Origin: [Clostridium] hylemonae DSM 15053
GTDB taxonomy: Bacteria; Bacillota; Clostridia; Lachnospirales; Lachnospiraceae
NCBI RefSeq assembly: GCF_008281175.1
Contig: NZ_CP036524.1
Span: forward strand, 1,674,001-1,738,000
Length of the DNA: 64,000 nucleotides
Reading direction: 5' to 3'
Of this stretch, positions 25,997 through 33,776 are shown piece by piece. The notes below the pieces were generated by a model. The model was not told where the DNA came from and did no database searches. It worked only from the letters and a program-made list of their open reading frames with translations. The position numbers and the translations under genes were made by a program. The first letter of the stretch is position 1; every line of letters starts with the position of its first letter.

Positions 25997-26234
25997 AGTG
26001 CTCACCTCCCCAGTTAGTATTTGGAGAACAGAAGAAAACATACGGAAGATGTACTTAAATTATTTGCCGTCACCGCTCCCCATTCTTTTTGACACGTTTT
26101 TTATTTTAAGAATGAAATCCTGCATGTCTGAACATCCTTTCTTTATACAAATAAATTCCTGTTACAATGAGAATACCGGCATGCACATATAACGTCTCTG
26201 CTGCACCCTTTGTTTAGCGTTAAAAAAGTAACGT
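25997..26234. other. Intergenic stretch without a supported gene
   Basis: This is the upstream region of the small minus-strand gene and of the pentose phosphate operon. A 64-codon frame exists on the plus strand from 25998, but it lacks a ribosome site and protein-like composition. No repeat or RNA structure stands out. Confidence 0.4.
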
Positions 26235-26271
26235 TTGACATTCTATACTGTAATAATTATAATTACAGTAT
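26235..26271 (+). promoter_or_regulatory. Promoter with palindromic operator before the oxidative pentose phosphate genes
   Basis: TTGACA (26235-26240), a 17-base spacer and TATAAT (26258-26263). Overlapping the -10 box is the dyad TACTGTAAT - AATTATA - ATTACAGTA (about 26247-26271) with nine-base arms. Its central TAATAATTATAATTA resembles a 7-1-7 Fur/PerR-type box. A repressor bound here would cover the -10 element. Confidence 0.6.
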
Positions 26272-26370
26272 CCGGAGGCATACATTTATACTGTCTGTCA
26301 AAGATTGTGAAAAGAGGACTGTATATATAAGCGGTGTTCTGCCGGAATTTACTCGTGTATGGAGGCTGTG

Positions 26371-27414
26371 ATGGAAGAAGACAGAAAAAAGATATGTAGT
26401 AATACGGATGTGATAAAGAAGGAGAGACTGTGGCAGGAAGTCTATGCCGGAACGTATACTTCCGAGAAAAGTAAAGGCGTGTACCGCTTTTTGTTCAACA
26501 GAGAAAACGCAGAGATGACAGAACCGGAACTTTTTTATGAGGCCGGCAATGCAAAGTGGGTGTCTCTGTCGGGAGATATGCTTGCATTTCCTGTGGAGAA
26601 GGAAGGCCGGGCGGGTACTTGTTTTGTCAGTCTGAAGGATAAGGCGGCAAAGCGCGTAGGAGAGATTCTGGAGGAGAAGGATACGCCGTGCTTTATCCTG
26701 CAGGACGGTGAGTTCACGTACACAGCCAATTATCATGACGGCACGGTCATGGTATACCATATGGGAAAAGATGGACCCGTCATTGCAGGAAGGATAGAAA
26801 ACGGCAGAGAAGCGGGATGCCATCAGGTCATAGTACATGGGGCGTACATCATGGTCCCGTGCCTCACACAGCATGTGATACGGCTGTTTGACCGGAGAAA
26901 CGGTTTCAGAACTGCCGGTACGATACAGTTTCCGGACGGAAGCGGGCCGAGACATGGTGTATTTGATCATTCCCATTCAAAGCTGTATGTGGTGAGTGAG
27001 TGGAGCAATGAGCTGTTTATATTTGATGTGCAGGACAATACGTTTCTGCTCCGTCAGCAGCTGTCTGTGCTTCCGGCAAAGACGGCCGGGGGTGAGAATA
27101 AACAGAAGGCCTCTGCCGCGGCAGTGCGCCTTGCGGAGGATGAACGTTTCCTGTATATATCGGTGCGCGGACTGGATCTGCTTACAGTTGTGGACGTTAG
27201 CGGCAGGAAGGCGGCGGTGCTGGAACATGTGTCCAGCGGCGGTGAACATCCGAGAGATTTCGTCCTGACGGGAGAAGGAGGGCATCTTCTTGTGGCCAAC
27301 CGCTTTTCCGGAGGCATAGTCAGCATGAAAAGAAACAGAGAAAGCGGCAGGATCACCGGTATCCAAAGCCGTATCAGCATGCCGGAGGGGGTATCTCTGG
27401 TCATAAGACAATAG
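26371..27414 (+). CDS. Lactonase, 7-bladed beta-propeller (6-phosphogluconolactonase-like)
   Basis: 347 residues. It has the YbhE/Pgl-type propeller pattern: 'AGTYTSEKSKGVYRFLFN' near the start, 'SGPRHGVFDHSHSKLYVVSE' in the middle and 'GGEHPRDFVLTGEGGHLLVANRFSGG' near the end. The last resembles the GxHPRdf...VANxxS signature of the lactonase family. Being first in an operon with gnd and zwf, it very likely hydrolyses 6-phosphogluconolactone. The ATG at 26371 follows TGGAGG directly; an upstream in-frame ATG (26359) overlaps that ribosome site and is rejected. Confidence 0.85.
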   Translation: MEEDRKKICSNTDVIKKERLWQEVYAGTYTSEKSKGVYRFLFNRENAEMTEPELFYEAGNAKWVSLSGDMLAFPVEKEGRAGTCFVSLKDKAAKRVGEILEEKDTPCFILQDGEFTYTANYHDGTVMVYHMGKDGPVIAGRIENGREAGCHQVIVHGAYIMVPCLTQHVIRLFDRRNGFRTAGTIQFPDGSGPRHGVFDHSHSKLYVVSEWSNELFIFDVQDNTFLLRQQLSVLPAKTAGGENKQKASAAAVRLAEDERFLYISVRGLDLLTVVDVSGRKAAVLEHVSSGGEHPRDFVLTGEGGHLLVANRFSGGIVSMKRNRESGRITGIQSRISMPEGVSLVIRQ

Positions 27415-27437
27415 AAATTTTGATGAAGGAGGAATAT

Positions 27438-28856
27438 ATGATGCAGAAAACAGATATAGGCGTGATTGGTCTGGCGGTTATGGGCAGAAGCCTTGCTCTT
27501 AATATGGCGGACCATGGATTTAAAGTTGGAGGATATAACAGAAGCCGGGAGGTGACGGATGCACTGGTGAAGGAGCACCCGCATGATAACCTTGTGCCGT
27601 TTTATGATCTGGAGACACTCGTTGCTTCCCAGGAACGGCCGAGACGTTTCCTCATAATGGTGAAAGCGGGAAAGCCGGTGGATATGGTGATCGACCAGCT
27701 CGTTTTGCTTCTGGACAAAGGAGATATGATACTGGACGGGGGCAATTCATTCTTTGAGGATACGAGAAGGCGTGAAAAGCGGCTGAAGGCAGAGGGCATA
27801 TACTATTTTGGAACCGGTGTGTCGGGGGGAGAGCACGGTGCGCGTTTCGGTCCTTCCATCATGCCTGGAGGGGAGGAGTCTGCCTACAGACATATTGCTC
27901 CTGTTCTGGAAGCTGTTGCCGCAAAAGCGCAGGGGGAACCGTGCTGTGCCTATATGGGGCCTGACGGCGCCGGACATTATGTGAAAATGGTGCACAATGG
28001 AATTGAGTATGCGGATATGCAGCTTATCGCGGAGGCGTATTTACTGCTGAAATATGCAGGAAATTATACGAATGAAGAACTTGCCGACCTGTTTGAAGAG
28101 TGGAATGAAGGGGAGCTGAAAAGCTATCTCATAGAGATCACAGCCAGGATTTTCCGGGAGGCGGATGATTATGCCGAGGGAGAGCTGGTGGACCACATAC
28201 TGGACAGCGCCGGGCAGAAAGGCACCGGACGGTGGACGAGTCTGGAGTCTCTGAAACAGGGAGTAAACGTTTCCATGATCACAGCCGCGTGCAACGCCAG
28301 GATCATGTCAAACAGAATTGCGGAAAGAAACGCGGCGAAAGCGCTCATAAAAGAAGCTGCGAAACAGCCTGCCGCGGATAAGAAAGCCTTTGGCGAGAGC
28401 GTCAGGAAAGGGCTGTACACAGCGAAGATCGTGGCATATGCCCAGGGCTTTGACTTGCTGCGCCACGCTTCCTCCGAATATGGATGGGACCTCAATTATG
28501 GCAGGATCGCTTCCATATTCCGGGCGGGGTGTATCATTCAGGCGCAGTTTCTGGATGACATAACAAAAGCATTTGAAAACGACTCGGAACTTTCAAATCT
28601 GATGCTGGACTCTTATTTCCTGGAGGGTATCAACAGCGGAAAAGGAAGTCTTCAGAGTATTTTGTGTCTTGGCATTCAAAATGGCATTCCGCTGCCGGCC
28701 ATGAGCCAGGCGGAAGCTTATATCGATGCGTTCAGAGGAACGCCGACGGGCGCTAATCTTATTCAGGCGCAGAGAGACTGCTTCGGGGCGCACACATATG
28801 AACGGACAGACCGAGAAGGCGTATTCCATCACGACTGGGGGCAGGACAATGAATAA
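27438..28856 (+). CDS. gnd: 6-phosphogluconate dehydrogenase (decarboxylating)
   Basis: 472 residues. The NADP-binding start is 'DIGVIGLAVMGRSLALNM', followed by the substrate region 'GVSGGEHGARFGPSIMPGG', the catalytic Lys/His area 'YVKMVHNGIEYADMQL' and 'ILDSAGQKGTGRWTSLESL'. It forms ribulose 5-phosphate, CO2 and NAD(P)H. AAGGAGG (27426-27432) supports ATG 27438. It overlaps zwf by eight bases, suggesting coupled translation. The unusual GLAVMG (normally GLAVMG or GLGVMG) is intact. Confidence 0.97.
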   Translation: MMQKTDIGVIGLAVMGRSLALNMADHGFKVGGYNRSREVTDALVKEHPHDNLVPFYDLETLVASQERPRRFLIMVKAGKPVDMVIDQLVLLLDKGDMILDGGNSFFEDTRRREKRLKAEGIYYFGTGVSGGEHGARFGPSIMPGGEESAYRHIAPVLEAVAAKAQGEPCCAYMGPDGAGHYVKMVHNGIEYADMQLIAEAYLLLKYAGNYTNEELADLFEEWNEGELKSYLIEITARIFREADDYAEGELVDHILDSAGQKGTGRWTSLESLKQGVNVSMITAACNARIMSNRIAERNAAKALIKEAAKQPAADKKAFGESVRKGLYTAKIVAYAQGFDLLRHASSEYGWDLNYGRIASIFRAGCIIQAQFLDDITKAFENDSELSNLMLDSYFLEGINSGKGSLQSILCLGIQNGIPLPAMSQAEAYIDAFRGTPTGANLIQAQRDCFGAHTYERTDREGVFHHDWGQDNE

Positions 28857-30240
28857 AGAACAGACTTTTACCATATTCGGAGGTACCGGTGATCTGACTT
28901 TCCGTAAGCTGATCCCGGCGCTTTATAATATGGCGGCGGCAGGCAATGAGCAGCTCAATGGCCGGATCGTCGTGATCGGGAGGAGAGATTACACGAGTGA
29001 ATCTTACCGGAAGCTGGCGGGAGAGTGGGTGGAAAAGTTCGCGCGCCTTACCTACCGTGAAGAGATATACGATAAACTGGCGGAGCGTATCGTGTATTAC
29101 CGCATGGATTTTACCGACGAGGATGAGTATAGAGGACTCGATGCATTTTACACAGAGATCGGCGCCAGGGCCCATATCTTTTACTTTGCGGTTGCGCCCC
29201 GCTTTTTCGGAACGATCGTGCAGGGGCTTAAAAGTGTACACGGAGCCGGGAGCGGCAAGGTGGTTATCGAGAAACCGTTCGGAGAGAACCTTCTGGCCGC
29301 AGAAGAACTTAACGTGAGGATGGAAGCGTTTTTCGGGCCGGACCACATATACCGCATCGACCATTATCTTGGCAAAGAGATGGTCAGGAATATACAGACG
29401 ATCCGGTTTGCCAATCCTATCTTCAGCAATATATGGGATGCGGGCCATATAGAGTGCATTCAGATCTCTGCGCTTGAGGAAGTCGGCGTTGAGACGCGGG
29501 GCGGATATTACGACCACAGCGGCGCGCTGAAAGATATGATGCAGAACCATCTGTTCCAGATACTGACGATCGTTGCCATGGAACGGCCCGAGGGGCCGGG
29601 GGTGGAAGAGATGCACCGGGAACAGATGAAGGTCCTGAAGGCACTTTGCATGCCGGAAGCAGCTGCCGGCAGTATGGTGCTCGGACAGTACGGCGGATAC
29701 CGGAAGGAGCAGGCGGTGGATGAGAATTCTGCGACCGAGACTTATGCGGCGCTGCGCCTTTTTGTGGAGAATGACAGGTGGGGAGGCATGCCGTTCTATA
29801 TCCGAACAGGAAAGAAGCTGAGAAAGCGGGAGATGCAGGTGGCAGTTGTATTTAAGAGTCCGGTTCCCGGCGTTCCGCAGAACATTCTTAATATCAAGAT
29901 ACAGCCGACGGAAGGCGTATATCTTCAGTTCAATATAAAAAGGCCGGGTGAGGCGGATGAGATCATACAGGCGAAGATGGATTTCTGTCAGAGCTGCTCT
30001 TATATCAACCAGATGAATACGCCGGAGGCATATGAGAGGCTGCTCGGCGCATGTATCCGAGGGGAACGCTCCTGGTTTTCACAGTGGGACCAGATCGAGA
30101 CGAGCTGGAAGTACGTGGATGCTATACGGGAGCAGTATGTAAGCGGGAGTCTTCCGGTGTATAGTTATGAACCAGGGACTGCAGGGCCAAAAGAAGCGGA
30201 TGAGATGCTTAGACAGCACGGCCATGCCTGGTTCGACTGA
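28849..30240 (+). CDS. zwf: Glucose-6-phosphate dehydrogenase
   Basis: 463 residues from ATG 28849, which lies inside the end of gnd. The NADP fold motif is 'FTIFGGTGDLTFRKLIPALY' and the active-site signature is 'RIDHYLGKEMVRNIQ' with the conserved Asp-His-Tyr. 'YIRTGKKLRKREMQ' is also typical. It is slightly shorter than usual (about 480-490), by small losses rather than a missing domain. It is the committing step of the oxidative pentose phosphate pathway, and here comes last in the operon lactonase-gnd-zwf. The upstream frame (to 28726) only overlaps gnd and is rejected. Confidence 0.96.
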   Translation: MNKEQTFTIFGGTGDLTFRKLIPALYNMAAAGNEQLNGRIVVIGRRDYTSESYRKLAGEWVEKFARLTYREEIYDKLAERIVYYRMDFTDEDEYRGLDAFYTEIGARAHIFYFAVAPRFFGTIVQGLKSVHGAGSGKVVIEKPFGENLLAAEELNVRMEAFFGPDHIYRIDHYLGKEMVRNIQTIRFANPIFSNIWDAGHIECIQISALEEVGVETRGGYYDHSGALKDMMQNHLFQILTIVAMERPEGPGVEEMHREQMKVLKALCMPEAAAGSMVLGQYGGYRKEQAVDENSATETYAALRLFVENDRWGGMPFYIRTGKKLRKREMQVAVVFKSPVPGVPQNILNIKIQPTEGVYLQFNIKRPGEADEIIQAKMDFCQSCSYINQMNTPEAYERLLGACIRGERSWFSQWDQIETSWKYVDAIREQYVSGSLPVYSYEPGTAGPKEADEMLRQHGHAWFD

Positions 30241-30375
30241 CCGGAGGGAACAGCCGTATAAGATGAGATGCGGCAATGGATATGCAGGATTGAATGCTTG
30301 AAATTGCAAAAATAGTATATCAACGCCGTAATAACGTTGAAGCGATCGGGAAAAAGAATATATTGGAAAATAATC

Positions 30376-30404
30376 TTGCAAATAGAAACATCTTATACTA
30401 TAAT
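30376..30404 (+). promoter_or_regulatory. Promoter of the aminotransferase gene
   Basis: TTGCAA (30376-30381), a 17-base spacer and TATAAT (30399-30404). Confidence 0.65.
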
Positions 30405-30454
30405 GAATAACTAGAATGTTTAATAAAATATGAAAAGATAGGATGGATGGAACA

Positions 30455-31651
30455 ATGGCGTTAACATTATCAGAAAAGGCGGCTAGAGTAAAGCCGTCAT
30501 CTACACTTGCGATCACGGCAAAAGCAAAGGCGATGAAGGCAGAAGGGATTGATGTAGTAGGATTTGGAGCTGGGGAACCGGATTTTAATACACCGGATAA
30601 TATTAATGAGGCTGCGATACGTGCCATCCGGTCCGGATTTACAAAATATACCCCGGCATCCGGTACTGTGGAGCTCAAAAAAGCCATCAGCAGCAAATTC
30701 CGGGAGTTTAACGGCCTTGATTATGCGCCGGATCAGATTGTCGTCAGCAACGGCGGAAAGCATTCTCTCACGAATATATTCCAGGCGATCACAAATCCGG
30801 GTGATGAGGTGATCATACCTGCTCCGTACTGGCTGACCTACCCGGAGATCGTCAAATTATGCGACAGCGTGCCGGTCGTTATTTACGGTACAAAAGAGAC
30901 GGGCTACAAAGTGACGGCAAAGCAGATCGAGGACGCGGTCACAGACAGGACAAAGGCTTTGATCTTAAATACGCCGAGCAATCCGACGGGCATGGTATAT
31001 ACGGAAGAAGAACTGCGCGCGATCGCGGACGTGGCTGTCAGAAACGACTTTTATGTCGTTGCGGATGAGATGTATGAATATCTTATCTACGGGGAGAAGA
31101 AGCATGTTAGCATCGCGTCTCTCGGAGAGGAGATCTACAGGAGGACGATCACATGCAGCGGTCTGTCGAAGAGCTATTCCATGACGGGATGGAGGATCGG
31201 CTACACCGGTTCCAGTGTCGAGATCGCGAAGCTTATGGGGAGTATTCAGAGCCATCAGACGTCCAACCCGAACTCCATCGCACAGAAAGCGGCGCTGGAG
31301 GCGCTTTCTGGCCCGCAGGATGCAGTGGAGGCCATGAGAAAAGAGTTTGATGCCAGAAGAAAATATATGTATGAGCGTGTGCAGAACATGCCTTTGTTAG
31401 AGTGTCTGGAGCCGGAAGGTGCGTTTTATACATTTGTGGACTTCACGAATGTTCTCGAAAAGTCCTATAAGGGAGTCCGCATCGGAACGGCGTCGAGGGC
31501 GGCGGAGATTCTTATTGAAGATTACAGCGTGGCTGTCGTGCCGTGCCAGGATTTTGGATTTGACAATTTCGTGCGCCTGTCCTATGCTATTTCCATGGAA
31601 GGCATAGAGAAGGGATTGAATCGGATAGAGGATTTTGTGACTTCTCTGTAG
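30455..31651 (+). CDS. Class I pyridoxal-phosphate aminotransferase (aspartate aminotransferase-like)
   Basis: 398 residues. 'GFGAGEPDFNTPDNI' near residue 40 and 'LNTPSNPTGMVY' are followed by 'SGLSKSYSMTGWRIGY' containing the PLP-binding lysine, and the C-terminal arginine region is 'FVRLSYA'. These are characteristic of subgroup Ib aspartate aminotransferases, which transfer amino groups between aspartate and 2-oxoglutarate; prephenate use is also known in this group. ATG 30455 has AGGATGG at 30440-30446 upstream; ATG 30443 lies inside that site. It is probably cotranscribed with the NUDIX gene 37 bases downstream. Confidence 0.92.
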   Translation: MALTLSEKAARVKPSSTLAITAKAKAMKAEGIDVVGFGAGEPDFNTPDNINEAAIRAIRSGFTKYTPASGTVELKKAISSKFREFNGLDYAPDQIVVSNGGKHSLTNIFQAITNPGDEVIIPAPYWLTYPEIVKLCDSVPVVIYGTKETGYKVTAKQIEDAVTDRTKALILNTPSNPTGMVYTEEELRAIADVAVRNDFYVVADEMYEYLIYGEKKHVSIASLGEEIYRRTITCSGLSKSYSMTGWRIGYTGSSVEIAKLMGSIQSHQTSNPNSIAQKAALEALSGPQDAVEAMRKEFDARRKYMYERVQNMPLLECLEPEGAFYTFVDFTNVLEKSYKGVRIGTASRAAEILIEDYSVAVVPCQDFGFDNFVRLSYAISMEGIEKGLNRIEDFVTSL

Positions 31652-31688
31652 GTTATAGAAAAAGAAAAAAGAAAAGGCAGGGCGCGTC

Positions 31689-32228
31689 ATGAGTGGTGAA
31701 GTCAGACGGATAAAGAGAGAGCTCGTCTATAAGGGAGCGATCCTGGAAGTTTATAACGATACGATGGAATTTGCTAATGGAAACAGAGCCGGCTGGGATT
31801 ATATTCATCACGTGGGGGCGGCAGCGGTCGTGCCTGTGCTTGACGACGGAAGGATCCTCATGGTGAGACAGTACCGCAACGCGCTGGAGCGGGAGACGCT
31901 GGAGATGCCAGCCGGAAAGCTGGACGCGGCAGGAGAAGCAGGCATCGAGTGCAGCAGAAGAGAGCTGGAGGAAGAGACGGGCTATAGGGCGGGACAGCTG
32001 GAGTGGCTCATAACGATACGGCCTACAGTCGCCTACTGTGACGAGCGGATCGAAATCTATGTGGCAAGAGACCTGACAATGTCTGTGCAGGATCTGGATG
32101 AGAACGAGTATGTACTTGTCAGGCCGTACAGTCTCGATGAATTGAAAGGAATGATCTATGACGGTACAATAGAAGATTCCAAGACCGTCGCAGCGCTGCT
32201 CGCCTATGAAGACAGGTACCTCCGGTGA
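31689..32228 (+). CDS. NUDIX hydrolase, ADP-ribose pyrophosphatase type
   Basis: 179 residues. The Nudix box reads 'GEAGIECSRRELEEETGYRAG' if taken from the first Gly, which fits GX5EX7REUXEEXGU. Upstream 'AVVPVLDDGRILMVRQYR' and 'ETLEMPAGKLD' match NudF-type ADP-ribose pyrophosphatases. The enzyme hydrolyses ADP-ribose to AMP and ribose 5-phosphate. In Bacillus, nudF also lies near spoIIM and xerD, and the same order is seen here. The ribosome site is weak (GGCAGGG). Confidence 0.92.
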   Translation: MSGEVRRIKRELVYKGAILEVYNDTMEFANGNRAGWDYIHHVGAAAVVPVLDDGRILMVRQYRNALERETLEMPAGKLDAAGEAGIECSRRELEEETGYRAGQLEWLITIRPTVAYCDERIEIYVARDLTMSVQDLDENEYVLVRPYSLDELKGMIYDGTIEDSKTVAALLAYEDRYLR

Positions 32229-32328
32229 CGGAGAATGCCCCTGCCAGATGAGGGATGCAGACATATAATAAGAATATATCAGAAGACCCGGCATATAATG
32301 AAGTATCTTGACAAGAGGAGGAGTATTT

Positions 32329-32868
32329 GTGAGGATACGGGAAAACAAAAAGTTTTTTGTTTTATTTTGTATGCTGGGTTTTTTCATTGGAATCCTGTAT
32401 GCCAATATTGTGTCGAAAGACTACATAACAAGTATGGGTATTTTTAATGATTTCTTTTTAAACGAGTATGCCCAGACGGATATCGGCATGGCGGAGTATG
32501 CGTGGTATATTATCCGTATACGGATGATGCCGGTCATACTGCTCTTTGCGCTGGGATGCACCAGATTCAGGAAAGGGATCGTTGTCGCGTTTCTGCTTTG
32601 GACAGGCTTTTCGTGCGGTATGATCATGACGTCGGCTATTATGAAGATGGGAATTAAGGGGATCGTACTGTGCCTTCTGGCCATGACGCCGCAGTTTGCC
32701 TTTTATATCGCAGGCTATGTCGTTCTGCTCTGGTACCTGTTTTCCTATCCGGAATCCAAGTGGAACCTTACGAAGACCGTCTGTTTTCTGCTTTTGATCG
32801 CGCTTGGCATTGTCCTCGAATGTTATGTCAATCCGGTGCTGATGAAAATGTTCCTGAAAACCCTTTAA
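32329..32868 (+). CDS. spoIIM: Stage II sporulation protein M-like membrane protein
   Basis: 179 residues with about five membrane helices. 'FFVLFCMLGFFIGILYAN' opens the protein and 'IVLECYVNPVLMKMFLKTL' closes it; the ending YVNP-hydrophobic is typical of SpoIIM. SpoIIM, with SpoIID and SpoIIP, anchors peptidoglycan hydrolysis during engulfment of the forespore. The position between a NUDIX hydrolase gene and a xerD-like gene matches the order in Bacillus and Clostridia. GTG 32329 follows AGAGGAGGAG (about 32314-32323). Confidence 0.85.
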   Translation: MRIRENKKFFVLFCMLGFFIGILYANIVSKDYITSMGIFNDFFLNEYAQTDIGMAEYAWYIIRIRMMPVILLFALGCTRFRKGIVVAFLLWTGFSCGMIMTSAIMKMGIKGIVLCLLAMTPQFAFYIAGYVVLLWYLFSYPESKWNLTKTVCFLLLIALGIVLECYVNPVLMKMFLKTL

Positions 32869-32934
32869 AGAGAAAGGCGTGCCATGGTCTGGCTGTATAA
32901 GCTGTATGCGCCGCGAAAGCCGAAGGAGAAAAGA

Positions 32935-33672
32935 ATGGAGATAAGAGTAAAAGAATACATAGAGTATCTTGAGGCGAGAAAACACATCTCTGCGAACACA
33001 AGATCCGCGTATTTAAGAGACCTGGAGCGGATGTACGGATATCTGAGAGAGCACGGAATCGAACAGTTTGAGGATGCAACGGCGGCGACGCTGAACTCTT
33101 TTCTGCTCTTTCTTGAGAAAAATGGCCTTGGCGGCGCCACCATCGCCAGAAATGCGGCGGTGGTCCGCGGGTTTTACCAGTATCTTTTCCGGAAAAAAAT
33201 CATAGAGGACGACATCACCGAGATGATGGAGGCGCCGAAGGTGGAGAGAAAACTGCCAAAGAGCGCCCGGAGAGAAGATATAGACAAAATACTGTCCGTT
33301 CCCGAAGGCGGTTCGCCAAAGGCGCTGCGCGACAGAGCCATGATAGAAGTGCTGCGCTGTACGGGTATTCTTGTGGAAGAACTGATAAAACTGCGGACAG
33401 AAGACGTTAAGCTGGAGCTGGGGTATGTGCAGTGTCATTTTCCGGGCAACCAGAACGCATATCCGCTGGACGGACCGAGCCTCGGGGCGCTCCGCCGGTA
33501 TCTGGAAGAAGGCAGGGGAAAGCTCATACGCAGGGAACAGGACGAAGTGCTGTTCCCTAACGTGAGGGGGGCCTATATGAGCAGACAGGGATTCTGGAAA
33601 GTGATCCGAAGATACTCCGAAGAGACAGATGGGGAGCAGAAAATAACGCCCAGTATGATCAGACATACGTAG
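32935..33672 (+). CDS. Truncated, catalytically degraded XerD-like tyrosine recombinase
   Basis: 245 residues against about 295 for XerD. The N-terminal core-binding domain is complete ('YIEYLEARKHISANTRSAYL'). In the catalytic domain the first Arg is lost (GILVEEL where XerD has GLRVSEL), the lysine beta-hairpin is replaced, and the box 'PSMIRHT' has Ser for the first His. The protein then stops before the second His and the catalytic Tyr. It cannot cut DNA by the normal mechanism. AAGGAG (32923-32928) fixes ATG 32935; the longer frame from 32884 is unlikely. A terminator follows eight bases after the stop, so the truncation is a settled gene end and not a fresh nonsense mutation. Confidence 0.8.
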   Translation: MEIRVKEYIEYLEARKHISANTRSAYLRDLERMYGYLREHGIEQFEDATAATLNSFLLFLEKNGLGGATIARNAAVVRGFYQYLFRKKIIEDDITEMMEAPKVERKLPKSARREDIDKILSVPEGGSPKALRDRAMIEVLRCTGILVEELIKLRTEDVKLELGYVQCHFPGNQNAYPLDGPSLGALRRYLEEGRGKLIRREQDEVLFPNVRGAYMSRQGFWKVIRRYSEETDGEQKITPSMIRHT

Positions 33673-33679
33673 ACGATAT

Positions 33680-33708
33680 AAGGCCGGTGCTTGCGCATCG
33701 GCCTTTAA
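33680..33708 (+). terminator. Terminator after the xerD-like gene
   Basis: AAGGCCGGTGC (33680-33690) pairs with GCATCGGCCTT (33695-33705) with one G-U and a 4-base loop. The following T-tract is short (TTAAATT). Confidence 0.65.
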
Positions 33709-33776
33709 ATTGTCAAAATAGTGCGGGAATTTTTATAGGGGTCAGACCCCTTTGCCGGCAGGGGTCTGACCCCTAT
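33709..33776 (+). repeat. Palindromic repeat, family 2, copy 2
   Basis: Seventeen-base arms 33735-33751 and 33760-33776 pair perfectly around the 8-base loop TTGCCGGC. The left flank AATTGTC..AATAGTG.G.GAAT (from 33709) is shared with copy 1 at 5025-5096. The loop matches that of copy 1 in reverse complement (G-C-C-G-G-C-A-A versus G-T-G-G-G-C-A-A). It contains the stop codon and last codons of the minus-strand flippase gene. Confidence 0.88.

Noticed and set aside
32935-33672. The tyrosine recombinase as an integrase of a mobile element
   Set aside because: It has XerD-like sequence, the conserved spoIIM neighbourhood and no cargo or att repeats, and it lacks catalytic residues.
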